Position numbers and translations under genes: made by a program. From positions 310,001 through 374,000 of the forward strand of contig JADGAN010000001.1 in the NCBI GenBank assembly GCA_015231955.1: DNA of 64,000 nt. The letters run 5' to 3'. The notes below the pieces were generated by a model. The model was not told where the DNA came from, did no database searches, and saw only the letters and a program-made list of their open reading frames with translations. The DNA comes from Oligoflexia bacterium. Its GTDB lineage: Bacteria > Bdellovibrionota > Bacteriovoracia > Bacteriovoracales > Bacteriovoracaceae. Positions 8,733 to 17,964 of this stretch are shown piece after piece; position 1 is the first letter of the stretch; every line of letters begins with the position of its first letter.

Positions 8733-9878
8733 ATGGAATCAAAAAAGAATGTTTTATTTGTTATCCCTAATCTTTGTGGTGGAGGTGCTGAGCGCCAGGT
8801 TACGTATCTAGTGAATGGTCTTGATAGAACACAATTTAATATCTTTTTATACTTATTTGAAAATAAGGGTGTATTTAAAGAAAACTTAAAAAAGGATGTT
8901 CATCTTCTATCAACTCCCGATGTTGTGAATAGTTTTTTTTCCAGGATTCCTTTTGTTCGTCAGTTTATTCATATTCCTTTTCTTATTTGGTGGATTAGGA
9001 AGCATAAAATTCAAGTGATTAATTCGCGAATGTGGATGCCTGCAATTATTGTCTACTTATCGCTGCTGTTTTTAAGAAGGAAAGAAAAGATAAAATTTTA
9101 TCCAGTAGATGACTGCTTTCCAGAAAAAGATCTTTCCTTGATTCAAACACGATTTACTAAAGGCAAGCGTTTTTTGGTAAAGAAGGCCTATCAGTCTTCC
9201 TCGAAGCTGGTTTCTATTTCTAATGAAATGACAAAAAGTTTTTGCAGTTTTTACTCTCTTTCAAAAAATGATATTGTCACTATCTACAATGGAATTGATC
9301 TGACACACTTCGCTTTCAAGAGTAAAGCAATAAAAAAAAATCATCCATTTCGGTTGTTATCGGTGGGACGATTGAATCCTCAGAAAGGATTTGATCTTCT
9401 TATACAAGCTGTTCACGATTTGGCCCAAAAGGATTGTAAAATTTCAGTGACCATTTTAGGCGACGGACTAGAGAGAGAGAATCTTTTGAAATTAAAGCAA
9501 GAGTGCAATCTTTCGGATGAGATGCTTCTCATTAGGCCGTTTACTAGTGATATCGTAAAAGAGTTTTATGAACATGACCTTTATGTTTTGTCATCAAGGT
9601 ATGAAGGGCTAGTTTTAATTTTGATGGAGGCGCTTGCTAGTGGTATTCCTATTGTTGCTACCAATTGTAAGTCTGGTCCAGCGGAAATTTTAGATAATGG
9701 TCGCTGTGGGCTCTTAGTGCAATCGGAATCTCCACTTGCCATAGCAAAGGGCATTGTAGATGCCATCAATGACTATCCTTGTTTTATAGAGCGATCAAAA
9801 TTGGGTAGAAAGTTTGTTGAAGATCATTTTGATATTAACGCAACGATTAGAAAATTTGAGTCTCTTTTTGCACAATAA
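8733..9878 (+). CDS. Glycosyltransferase family 4
   Basis: A protein of 381 aa with the GT4 layout. The N-terminus reads VLFVIPNLCGGGAERQV, with the acceptor-side glycine-rich loop. The second Rossmann domain begins near residue 205 with LLSVGRLNPQKGFDLLI. The donor site reads SSRYEGLVLILMEALASGIPIVAT, where a Glu of the usual E-x7-E pair is visible. It probably acts at the inner face of the cytoplasmic membrane during repeat-unit assembly. The gene starts four bases after the preceding stop and continues the same operon. Relatives include N-acetylgalactosaminyl- and galactosyltransferases, but the sugar specificity is not readable. Confidence 0.85.
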   Translation: MESKKNVLFVIPNLCGGGAERQVTYLVNGLDRTQFNIFLYLFENKGVFKENLKKDVHLLSTPDVVNSFFSRIPFVRQFIHIPFLIWWIRKHKIQVINSRMWMPAIIVYLSLLFLRRKEKIKFYPVDDCFPEKDLSLIQTRFTKGKRFLVKKAYQSSSKLVSISNEMTKSFCSFYSLSKNDIVTIYNGIDLTHFAFKSKAIKKNHPFRLLSVGRLNPQKGFDLLIQAVHDLAQKDCKISVTILGDGLERENLLKLKQECNLSDEMLLIRPFTSDIVKEFYEHDLYVLSSRYEGLVLILMEALASGIPIVATNCKSGPAEILDNGRCGLLVQSESPLAIAKGIVDAINDYPCFIERSKLGRKFVEDHFDINATIRKFESLFAQ

Positions 9879-9897
9879 AGAGACCTGGGAGAATAGT

Positions 9898-10764
9898 ATG
9901 AATGAATATCTCTTTAATATAAAATCAAGATTGAATATACTTTTTAAATTAAAGGTGATGCCACTAAAGGAAAGAATTCAAATTGTATCGAAATATCATA
10001 TTAATAATAAGGCCAGTGAAATAATCAAAGATCGCTATTTAGTCAGAAATAAAAATGAGAAGGGGTATTTTTTGTTTGGTCGCAATAGGTTTTATTTTGA
10101 CGTTGACTATCATGTTAATAACTATGAGATATTGAAAGTTGGAGTGTCTCAAACCATTGTTGAAGCATTTGTTAATCCCTTGCTTTTTTCGAAAAAAGTA
10201 AAAATCAACCCAGGAGATGTTTGCTTTGATTTAGGAGCAAATATTGGAACGACAAGTGTGATTTTTTCACAACTATCGGGGAATAATGGCAGGGTTTATG
10301 CGTTTGAACCGGTTATTCCTCATCTTCTCAAAAAAAATATGACTATAAATAACGCAAAGAATGTTACTGTTTTTGACTATGGTATTTCGGATAAAGATGG
10401 TTCGGTAGAAATAGAGATTTCTGATTTTTGTAGCGACTCTTCGATTGCTAAGAGGAAATTTTCGGATGGTTTTTACTCTTGTAAAAAAACAATATCAACG
10501 ATAACTTTGGATACTTTTATTCAAAAGTATAATTTAGATAGAGTGGATTTTATTAAGATAGATATTGAAGGTGCCGAAGAACTGGCAATAAGAGGTGCTG
10601 ATGTTTTAATTAAAAGATTTAAACCAAAATTTTCAATATCGTCTTACCATATTGATTTTCAAAATCAGCCTCAGCACTCTAAGTTGGTGCAAATTTTGAA
10701 GCGAGATTATGGATACAAGATTGAAACATTGGGGAGGAAGCATATTTTTGCATGGAAAGATTAG
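9898..10764 (+). CDS. FkbM family methyltransferase
   Basis: A protein of 288 aa. The ATG at 9898 is chosen because a GGGAG motif lies just upstream, whereas upstream in-frame starts would run into the previous gene. The FkbM-type SAM fold shows VCFDLGANIGTTS near residue 107, VYAFEPVIPHLLKKN and VDFIKIDIEGAEELAIRGA. FkbM proteins are O-methyltransferases and many act on sugars in surface glycans. The gene ends the 2.4-10.8 kb operon and meets a minus-strand gene tail to tail after a 13-base gap with no visible terminator. The methyl acceptor is unknown. Confidence 0.85.
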   Translation: MNEYLFNIKSRLNILFKLKVMPLKERIQIVSKYHINNKASEIIKDRYLVRNKNEKGYFLFGRNRFYFDVDYHVNNYEILKVGVSQTIVEAFVNPLLFSKKVKINPGDVCFDLGANIGTTSVIFSQLSGNNGRVYAFEPVIPHLLKKNMTINNAKNVTVFDYGISDKDGSVEIEISDFCSDSSIAKRKFSDGFYSCKKTISTITLDTFIQKYNLDRVDFIKIDIEGAEELAIRGADVLIKRFKPKFSISSYHIDFQNQPQHSKLVQILKRDYGYKIETLGRKHIFAWKD

Positions 10765-10777
10765 TTCTCCTTTGGCC

Positions 10778-12739
10778 TCAATAATGCCCGTAAGAGGGGT
10801 GAGAGCAATGGAAAGGATGAGAGATAAAATCCTTACTGATATATAAGGTAAAGATGGGAGTTAACTCTTCTTTGTCAAAATATTTCTTATCTGCTACCGA
10901 AGAGAGGAAGTTTTTTGCGTAAATTGATTTCGTATTTGCAGAATTGGGATTCCAGTGACCAGAAATTTCTCCTATTCTGCTTTTATAGCTTTGTCCATTA
11001 ACAATGAATTTATTGTTTTTTGTGACGTACGAACTCAGATGGAAATGCAATGATCTTAGTGTCTTAACATGTTTTTTATTCCATACTGGAAAAGTTGATT
11101 CAAGATAGTCTTCATTGGCAACTATCCCATTATTAAAAAAACGTTCTCCAGCAGAGACAGGTATTCCGTGCAGTGACAAGAAAAATTCAGTGTACCCATC
11201 ACTGATATAAATTTTTCTTGTAGGTAAGGGTTGCTGTTTAAGAATGGGTATAAGAGGAGTGACTGATCGTCCATCTCCTTCCGGAGGGATTTTTTTTGTA
11301 AGCATGTAACTTCGTCCGCCTATAGGTGTGGTTTTTGCAAAGGAGACAATTATAAAAAGAAGGGATAAAACCAGTATGATGAAATTTTGCTTTCTTTGGA
11401 AGGAAGGAAGGAATTTTTTTAGAATAAAAGCAGTCCATAGGAAAAGAAACAGAGGAAAGGTTATCCAATAAAGGGATCCATAGAGAAGTCGATAAAAAAG
11501 ATAACAGTCCATAAAGTGACCAAGAAAATAGACGGCAGGGGGACATAAAATAATGAGAAAAGGGACTAATGAGATGATAGCAAGGATCAGATACTTCTGC
11601 TCAAAATATTTTTTGAACAAGATTGTAACTAGGGTTAGCCCAATGGAAGCGATGCCAAAAGCCCCTAAAGTCTTCATTACAGGGGATGAAAAGTGTATAT
11701 TAGGTATCATGGCCCATGAGGGTAGCCAAGGAAGAATGGTGTTTAGGCATAAGAGATTTTGAGGATCGAAGCAGAAGTTCTTCTTTTTAAGGAAAAAGAT
11801 CATGAGTGGAGAGAGGAGAACGTTGAAAATCGAGAACAAGGTTAGAATTTTGAAAAATGTCTGTTGGAGAAGAGATCTATTAAGAAGAACTATAATCATT
11901 GGTAATAGGATGGCTTGAATATAGATTAGCAATGCTTCTTGTAAATGATTAATTATACAATATAGAAAGAGTGGAATGCACAGAATAGGGAAAATTTTTT
12001 GTTTCAGCTCAATAGCAGAAACAAATAGGATAGTAAATTCTAAATAGGCAAAATATGTAAAAAATGTCTTTGAAAAAGGATAGTAACGGTAGAAACTAAA
12101 GATATTGGTTCCAAAAAAGCAAAGGGAAAAGATCGCGCAAAGGAGAGATAGGAAAATATTTTTTGTAAATAAAAATGCAATTCGGTAGAATAAAAAGAAT
12201 AGAGTTACGCAAAAAAGGGCAGAGAATATGTTGATATTTGAGTAGTGTGTTGCAAAGTTGACTTTTCCAAGGAGTATTCCGATAAAATAATAGGGAAAAA
12301 AATTGAATGGAATTTTATTAAGAGTTTCGACAGAAGAAAAACGAGAGACATTCAATATATGTTGAACAGGGTCTGATGGATATTCAAGATAAGGTCCTAT
12401 AAAGATAAAGAAGAAGAATAGAATTAAAAGAGGAAAAAAAATATTTTTTGAAGATAAAAATTTTGTAGAAATAGGGAGTGAGAAATATGAAAAAATATTG
12501 GAGAAAAGCCCTGTAAGTGAAAATAAGAGGAGAGTTGTTTTTATCGAAGGTGCAAATGGTCTAATGGCACAAAAAAGGGCAAAATAGGCAAAAAGGCCAT
12601 AAGAGAAAATAGGAAGTTGTATTTGAGTGAATTTATTTATGAAGCGATTAATGACCGCATTGAGTGTAAATATGGAAAGGAAAATATTAATTCCTATGGC
12701 AAAATCAGTAAAATGAAGATTAGCAAAAAAATATCCCAT
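10778..12739 (-). CDS. Polytopic membrane protein of unknown function with C-terminal soluble domain
   Basis: A protein of 653 aa. The first 440 residues hold about 12 hydrophobic segments. The last 180 form a soluble tail that is probably outside the cytoplasmic membrane (inference). No family was recognised with certainty. The layout (acidic residues after early spans, such as YPSDPVQHI near residue 120, and a soluble C-terminus) would fit a GT-C-fold glycosyltransferase or a glycan polymerase. It sits alone on the minus strand between two plus-strand operons. Its ATG at 12739 lies inside the 5' end of the divergent gene at 12713, an unusual arrangement. It is one of several candidates for the missing Wzy-type polymerase. 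Confidence 0.6.
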   Translation of the reverse strand: MGYFFANLHFTDFAIGINIFLSIFTLNAVINRFINKFTQIQLPIFSYGLFAYFALFCAIRPFAPSIKTTLLLFSLTGLFSNIFSYFSLPISTKFLSSKNIFFPLLILFFFFIFIGPYLEYPSDPVQHILNVSRFSSVETLNKIPFNFFPYYFIGILLGKVNFATHYSNINIFSALFCVTLFFLFYRIAFLFTKNIFLSLLCAIFSLCFFGTNIFSFYRYYPFSKTFFTYFAYLEFTILFVSAIELKQKIFPILCIPLFLYCIINHLQEALLIYIQAILLPMIIVLLNRSLLQQTFFKILTLFSIFNVLLSPLMIFFLKKKNFCFDPQNLLCLNTILPWLPSWAMIPNIHFSSPVMKTLGAFGIASIGLTLVTILFKKYFEQKYLILAIISLVPFLIILCPPAVYFLGHFMDCYLFYRLLYGSLYWITFPLFLFLWTAFILKKFLPSFQRKQNFIILVLSLLFIIVSFAKTTPIGGRSYMLTKKIPPEGDGRSVTPLIPILKQQPLPTRKIYISDGYTEFFLSLHGIPVSAGERFFNNGIVANEDYLESTFPVWNKKHVKTLRSLHFHLSSYVTKNNKFIVNGQSYKSRIGEISGHWNPNSANTKSIYAKNFLSSVADKKYFDKEELTPIFTLYISKDFISHPFHCSHPSYGHY

Positions 12740-14161
12740 AATATTTTTCGATATCCTTTCGTTATATTTTTTGTTTATACACTTTTAGTTATTATTACTG
12801 TAAAAATTTTATCTGCAAAAGTTTTATCTGAGAACAAGTTGGAGGATGGTTTCCTGAGTCATGATTCATATTGTTATTATACTCGATCTGTTGAGTTTGC
12901 TGGCTTTATAAAAAGTAATCAAGTGAATCTTGATTTGATTCATAAAAATATTTATGAAGGATTTGGAGTTGCTGTTATTGTGGGCTGTGTTCAATATCTT
13001 TTGGGGCCTTATAAAATTGTCCTCTATGCTCTCAATGCAATATTGCATTCTTTATCAGCTTACCTTCTCTTTATAATACTTTACTCAATTTATCAAAATC
13101 GCCGGTATTCATTTTATGCCACCCTTCCCTTTTTATTGTTTGTGACCCCAATGTATTGGTATACTCAGCTGCTAAAAGATACCTTTACGATCTTTGGTTT
13201 TTTCTTGTTTCTCTATGCAATGTTGCTTTTTTGCAATATCCATAAAGGAAATAGAGAAAAATTATTAAAAGGGGTACCTATTTTTCTTTGTGGTGTGATC
13301 ATCTCTTATTTGTCGAGAAACTATTTTCTAGAAATATTTAGGGTATTAACATTTTTTATAGTCTCGACTTTTTTTGTTTTCATTGCTCTTCGTGTAAAAG
13401 GAAAGTGGAAAGAGGTGACTCTGTATAAGGGAGTGATAGCAATTACTCTCTCTGTTTTTATTTTAGCAATTCTGGTCAATGAAGAAAGGTTTAAACCACT
13501 GACCAGTTCAAAAATATACTATATTCCTTTTATTAATAAAGATGCAGGAGGAGAAAAATCTATTGATAGCAGTTCAATCAATATGAGTGAGGCAAAGCAA
13601 AAAGCATCGTTAAATTATACAACTAGATATCTTAAGGATAAAGATGGTACAGTGAAGGAAGATCAGTTCTCTTACTTGGATAAGTTATTGGCGAAAATTA
13701 AAGCTGTCCGGTTTACATTTAACCTTAATGAGGGCAGAACCTCTTTGGATACAGATGTTGTTTTTAACAATAATATGGATCTTATTAAGTATTTACCAAC
13801 GGCAGTAGGCATTGGATTATTTGCCCCTTTTCCAGCACAACTTTTTAAGGGAACCGGATTTTGGGATACAGATGGGTTTATGAATTTTATCATCTTTGCT
13901 GAGATGGTTATAGTTTATATCTTAGTCTTAGGATTGGTTTTCATTATTAAAAACATAAAAAATAGATTTAATTTTTTTATAGTTTTTGCCATCTCTTTTT
14001 CGATGACGACTCTTTACGGATTGATGATATCAAATGTTGGGACTTTGCACAGAATGAGATACCCCTATCTTATGATCATTGTTGGATCAGGACTCATTGG
14101 ATGGATTTCTTTCTTTGACAGCAAAAAATTGAAGTGCTATCAGAATAGAATATCTGATTAA
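12713..14161 (+). CDS. Polytopic membrane protein, paralogue of the protein at 30151-31812
   Basis: A protein of 482 aa with about nine membrane spans. The ATG at 12713 is chosen because it puts the first span near residue 12; TTG codons at 12617 and 12623 are alternatives. It shares clear blocks with the protein at 30151-31812: a TPMYWYTQLLKDTFTIF block against TPAFWYTQFLKDNVTIF, GLFAPFP against GFTAPFP, and SNVGTLHRMRYPYLM against SNLGTLHRFRYPFLM. The G-T-L-x-R-x-R-Y-P block near the C-terminus is reminiscent of membrane proteins in glycan loci. No function is established. A polymerase or GT-C role is a reasonable guess. The hydrophilic loop at about residues 250-330 lacks the tandem repeats present in the paralogue. 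Confidence 0.65.
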   Translation: MKISKKISHNIFRYPFVIFFVYTLLVIITVKILSAKVLSENKLEDGFLSHDSYCYYTRSVEFAGFIKSNQVNLDLIHKNIYEGFGVAVIVGCVQYLLGPYKIVLYALNAILHSLSAYLLFIILYSIYQNRRYSFYATLPFLLFVTPMYWYTQLLKDTFTIFGFFLFLYAMLLFCNIHKGNREKLLKGVPIFLCGVIISYLSRNYFLEIFRVLTFFIVSTFFVFIALRVKGKWKEVTLYKGVIAITLSVFILAILVNEERFKPLTSSKIYYIPFINKDAGGEKSIDSSSINMSEAKQKASLNYTTRYLKDKDGTVKEDQFSYLDKLLAKIKAVRFTFNLNEGRTSLDTDVVFNNNMDLIKYLPTAVGIGLFAPFPAQLFKGTGFWDTDGFMNFIIFAEMVIVYILVLGLVFIIKNIKNRFNFFIVFAISFSMTTLYGLMISNVGTLHRMRYPYLMIIVGSGLIGWISFFDSKKLKCYQNRISD

Positions 14162-14206
14162 CATTAATTTCGAAATAATCTAAAAGAGTAGCAATCGGGT
14201 TTAAAT

Positions 14207-15241
14207 ATGAAGATATTGGTAACCGGTGGAACTGGATATATTGCCGGCGCAGTTGTGAGTGAACTTTTGCACCAATCTCCTACTTGCGAAATTATTGTGG
14301 CCGATCGTGATTTACGTGCGGCCCATGAAGTGATGTTGTTTCAAGATGCAAGAATAGAGTTGCAAGAATTTGATCTTTTGAATCCAGAATCGTTTAGTGT
14401 AGTATTGAAAAAGGTTAACGCTGTTGTGCATCTTGCGGCCCTGAATTATCAAGAGTCTTTTGAAAATATTGAGATGGCCAATAAGGTTAACCATCTTGGC
14501 ACTGCAAACTTTCTTGAAAGTTGCATTAAGAGAGGTGTTGATCATTTTATCTATTTTTCCACCTTTCACCTTTATACTGAGAATTCTTTTATTCATGAAA
14601 ATTCTCCTTTAAAAGCAGGGATCTTGGAGGATGTTGTTGTCGATCCAGCGCTGGCCTATGCTCATACTCACTATCTTGCTGAAAAACATCTTCTTCGTTA
14701 TCATGAGAAGGGAGCTATTAAGGGAAGTATCTTTCGATTATCGAATGCCATTGGAGCACCTACAAATCCCTACAGCAATACTTGGATGCTCGTTTGTAAC
14801 GATCTTTGTCGACAAGCAGTGACGAAGAGGAATTTAGTATTAAAGTCGTCAGGAATTCAAAAAAGGAATTTTATTCCAATTAAAGATGTTGCATGTGCTG
14901 TTTACTATCGTTTATTTCATGGAAAAGATCATGATCCGTTTCCGGTCTTTAATTTAGGGGGAGATCAATCTATATCGATCCTGGAGCTAGCGACCATTAT
15001 TCAAAAAAAGTCATTAGAAGTCTTGGGTTTTACTCCATCCATAGAGATTCAAGAAAAAAATTCTAAGGAGGCCTTTGACTTCACTTTTTGTTCTGATAAG
15101 ATCAAATCATTTGGTTTTAGGTATAGTCATTCCATTGAAAGTGCGGTGGAAGATACTCTACTCTTTATAGACAGAGTAGAGAATTTTAGGGGGAAGAGTA
15201 CACATGAAGACAGTGCTACTTTGCGGGGGATTGGGAACTAG
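14207..15241 (+). CDS. NAD(P)-dependent sugar-nucleotide epimerase/reductase (extended SDR)
   Basis: A protein of 344 aa beginning with the nucleotide-binding motif VTGGTGYIAGAV (residues 5-16). The catalytic region reads FSTFHLYTE, followed by HTHYLAEK, a Y-x-x-x-K pair. The C-terminal substrate domain includes NFIPIKDVACAV and FNLGGDQSISI. Its 3' end overlaps rfbF by 38 bases, so the two are coupled. The simplest reading is a C4 reductase or epimerase acting on CDP-4-keto-6-deoxyhexose made by RfbF and RfbG, as in pathways to abequose-, paratose- or 6-deoxygulose-type sugars. The stereochemistry of its product is unknown. Confidence 0.78.
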   Translation: MKILVTGGTGYIAGAVVSELLHQSPTCEIIVADRDLRAAHEVMLFQDARIELQEFDLLNPESFSVVLKKVNAVVHLAALNYQESFENIEMANKVNHLGTANFLESCIKRGVDHFIYFSTFHLYTENSFIHENSPLKAGILEDVVVDPALAYAHTHYLAEKHLLRYHEKGAIKGSIFRLSNAIGAPTNPYSNTWMLVCNDLCRQAVTKRNLVLKSSGIQKRNFIPIKDVACAVYYRLFHGKDHDPFPVFNLGGDQSISILELATIIQKKSLEVLGFTPSIEIQEKNSKEAFDFTFCSDKIKSFGFRYSHSIESAVEDTLLFIDRVENFRGKSTHEDSATLRGIGN

Positions 15242-16082
15242 ATTAGGTGAAAAAACTACTTTAATGCCTAAGCCACTGGTTGAAGTTGGAGAGCATCCAA
15301 TTTTATGGCATATCATGAATATCTACTCCTACCATGGGTTCAATGATTTTGTTCTTGCTCTTGGCTACAAGGGTAAAGCGATAAAGGATTACTTCTTAAA
15401 TTTTCATGCCTTAAATAACAACTTAGAGATCAATCTCCAGAATGGGGCCATAAAACATTTTGAGAATCTTTCTCAAGATTGGCGTGTTTCTTTGGTAGAT
15501 ACTGGTGAAAATACAATGACAGGAGGACGTCTACTGCGTTTGCGCTCCTACTTGGAGAAAGAAGAAATCTTCATGTTAACTTACGGTGATGGGGTTGCAA
15601 ATGTTGATATAAAGAAACTTGTTGAGTTCCATATAAGGCATAAGCGAATCGCAACCTTAACTATTGTCAGGCCCCCCTCTCGTTTTGGAGTGATGCATTT
15701 TGATGGGGATAGAGTCATTTCATTTCAGGAGAAGCCACAAACAGAGGATGGATGGATCAATGGCGGATTCTTTGTTTTTAGAAGAGAAGTTTTTGATTAT
15801 CTCGATAATGATATTACTATTTTAGAAAGAAAACCGTTAGAGCGGTTGGCAGCAGATGGTCAATTGATGGCCTATCGACATAGCGATTTTTGGCAATGCA
15901 TGGATACTATGAGAGATAAAAATTTTCTAAATGAGATTTGGAATTCAGGAGATGCTCCATGGTTTAATAAGGGGATGGTGAATAAGGATAATCGTAGTAA
16001 TCGCAATGTGACTGCAGAGGAGAAAAGTGCTCCTACTTTTATTACAGCAAATCCAGAGAAGGAAAAATTTAATGTTCTATAA
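15204..16082 (+). CDS. rfbF: Glucose-1-phosphate cytidylyltransferase
   Basis: Makes CDP-glucose from CTP and glucose-1-phosphate, the first step of CDP-deoxyhexose synthesis. The nucleotidyltransferase loop LCGGLGTRLGEKTTLMPKPL is at residues 6-25, followed by GDGVANVDI and the family signature FQEKPQTEDGWINGGFFVF. A block around YRHSDFWQCMDTMRDKNFL is also characteristic. An SD-like GGGGGAAG precedes the ATG. At 292 aa it is about 35 residues longer than typical RfbF proteins (about 257). The extra part is a hydrophilic tail after NSGDAPWF. It works with the dehydratase at 3097 and probably with the overlapping reductase. Confidence 0.9.
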   Translation: MKTVLLCGGLGTRLGEKTTLMPKPLVEVGEHPILWHIMNIYSYHGFNDFVLALGYKGKAIKDYFLNFHALNNNLEINLQNGAIKHFENLSQDWRVSLVDTGENTMTGGRLLRLRSYLEKEEIFMLTYGDGVANVDIKKLVEFHIRHKRIATLTIVRPPSRFGVMHFDGDRVISFQEKPQTEDGWINGGFFVFRREVFDYLDNDITILERKPLERLAADGQLMAYRHSDFWQCMDTMRDKNFLNEIWNSGDAPWFNKGMVNKDNRSNRNVTAEEKSAPTFITANPEKEKFNVL

Positions 16083-16101
16083 TGATGATTGCTTATAATT
16101 T

Positions 16102-17964
16102 ATGTGTGGAATATTTGGGAGTGTTGCTCCCTATTTGATTGATGCAAAAAAATCGATATCTCTTCTTAACCATAGAGGGCCCGATCACTTAAATTACCTG
16201 GATACCCAGTCTCTCGGCCATTTTATCTCTCTGGCGCATGCACGTCTCTCCATTATCGATCTGAGCGATGTTGCTAATCAGCCTCTTCGACGAGAAGACC
16301 TGGGTTTAGTTATTGTATTTAATGGTGAGATTTATAACTATGCTACGTTAAGAGAGGAGCTTCTCTCTCAAGGGTGTACCTTCAAAACCCAGTCCGATAC
16401 AGAAGTGATTTTGGTTGGATATGCCCATGAAGGATCTAGTTTTTTAAATAAGATGAGAGGCATGTTCGCTTTTGCTATCTATGACCAGAGGCGAGGAAAT
16501 ATTTTTCTCGCGCGTGATCGCGTAGGAAAAAAGCCCCTCTATTTTTATAGGAAAGATGGTGTTTTATTATTTTCATCAGAAATTAAATCTCTGCTTACGT
16601 GTGAAGGTGTTGGTCGATCCCTTAATCTAATGGCACTCGAAGAGTATTTAAGTTTGGGATATATTCCGGCCCCGAAGACTATTTACCAAGAAATTCAGGT
16701 ATTAAATCCTGGTCACTATTTACTCCATCATATTGGAGGAGGGACAGAAATTTTTCGATACTGGAGAGTTCATTATGAATCAGCGCAAAAAAGTTTAAAC
16801 CATGTGGAAGCAATTACGTCGCTGATTGATGATTCGGTCAAGATCAGAATGTTGGCCTCTGATGTTCCGGTGGGCGCGTTTTTAAGTGGTGGTATCGATA
16901 GTAGTGCGGTTGTTGCCTTTGCAAGCAAGTATGTAGAGAAGCTAAAAACATTTTCTATCAAATTCCAAGAGAATTCCTTTGATGAATCTCGATATGCTGA
17001 GTTGGTGGCCAAAAAATTTCGAACGGATCATCATCAATTTACACTGGATTCTGATCTAGTTCACCTACTGCCAAAGATTGTATGGCATTTTGATCAGCCG
17101 TTCGCGGATTCTTCATCACTACCAACTTTTTATCTCTCTCAAAAGACATCAGAGCATGTAAAGGTTGTTTTAAGTGGGGATGGAGGGGATGAAAGTTTTG
17201 TTGGTTATGAACGCTATTTGGCCCATCTTATTGGAGAAAAATTTGAAAACCTTCCCGGGGTAGCAAGAAAAATATTGAGGCTTATAGCGAATTCTATTAC
17301 GACGACAGAACCAAAGCATTTTCTTTTTAAACTTAGACGGATGATTCATTTTTTGTTGGAAGATGGATGTTATCAACGATATTTAGGAACAATTCAAATA
17401 TTTTCTCCAAGGGAAATTTTAGAGTTAACAGGTCGGAATATTGCGGCCGGAACAATGAAAGAGATTTTGGATCGATTTTCTTCTGTTTTGGCCAATAAGA
17501 GCATTAATAAGGTGATAGGCTTTGATTTTGAAAACTATCTTCCAGACGATTTGCTGGTTAAAGTAGATCGTGCAAGCATGGCGCACTCTTTGGAGGTCAG
17601 ATCCCCCTTTTTAGATCACAAGTTGATTGAATATATGTCTGCGCTACCAATGCATATAAAATTAAAGCATTTTCATTTGAAACATTTATTAAAAAATAAG
17701 GTTTTAAGAGGTGTGCTTCCAGACGAGGTCTTATTTAGAAAGAAGATGGGGTTTGGAGTTCCCATTCATCAATGGTTTAAAAAAGATATTATTGCTTTGA
17801 CCGAAGAAAGATTATTTGATTCCTCTTTAGGAGTTATTCCCCTGAATCAGAATTATATGGAGAAAATTTTACAAGAACATAAAGAGGAAAAACAGAATCA
17901 TGCTTATAAATTGTGGTCGTTGTTAATGTTAAGAATGTGGGAAGATCAATGGGGAAGAAAGTAA
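16102..17964 (+). CDS. asnB: Asparagine synthetase B-like amidotransferase (paralogue 2)
   Basis: A protein of 620 aa with an N-terminal glutaminase domain (Cys2 in MCGIFGS, NHRGPDH, FNGEIYNY) and a synthetase domain (SGGIDS at 262-267, LSGDGGDESFVGY). All key ATP- and glutamine-binding features are present, so it should be active. It probably amidates a sugar carboxylate. The adjacent Gfo/Idh oxidoreductase fits uronic-acid or aminouronic-acid metabolism (inference). The 3' end overlaps the next gene by 16 bases. It differs from paralogue 1 through much of the synthetase half, so this is not a recent duplication. Confidence 0.88.
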   Translation: MCGIFGSVAPYLIDAKKSISLLNHRGPDHLNYLDTQSLGHFISLAHARLSIIDLSDVANQPLRREDLGLVIVFNGEIYNYATLREELLSQGCTFKTQSDTEVILVGYAHEGSSFLNKMRGMFAFAIYDQRRGNIFLARDRVGKKPLYFYRKDGVLLFSSEIKSLLTCEGVGRSLNLMALEEYLSLGYIPAPKTIYQEIQVLNPGHYLLHHIGGGTEIFRYWRVHYESAQKSLNHVEAITSLIDDSVKIRMLASDVPVGAFLSGGIDSSAVVAFASKYVEKLKTFSIKFQENSFDESRYAELVAKKFRTDHHQFTLDSDLVHLLPKIVWHFDQPFADSSSLPTFYLSQKTSEHVKVVLSGDGGDESFVGYERYLAHLIGEKFENLPGVARKILRLIANSITTTEPKHFLFKLRRMIHFLLEDGCYQRYLGTIQIFSPREILELTGRNIAAGTMKEILDRFSSVLANKSINKVIGFDFENYLPDDLLVKVDRASMAHSLEVRSPFLDHKLIEYMSALPMHIKLKHFHLKHLLKNKVLRGVLPDEVLFRKKMGFGVPIHQWFKKDIIALTEERLFDSSLGVIPLNQNYMEKILQEHKEEKQNHAYKLWSLLMLRMWEDQWGRK

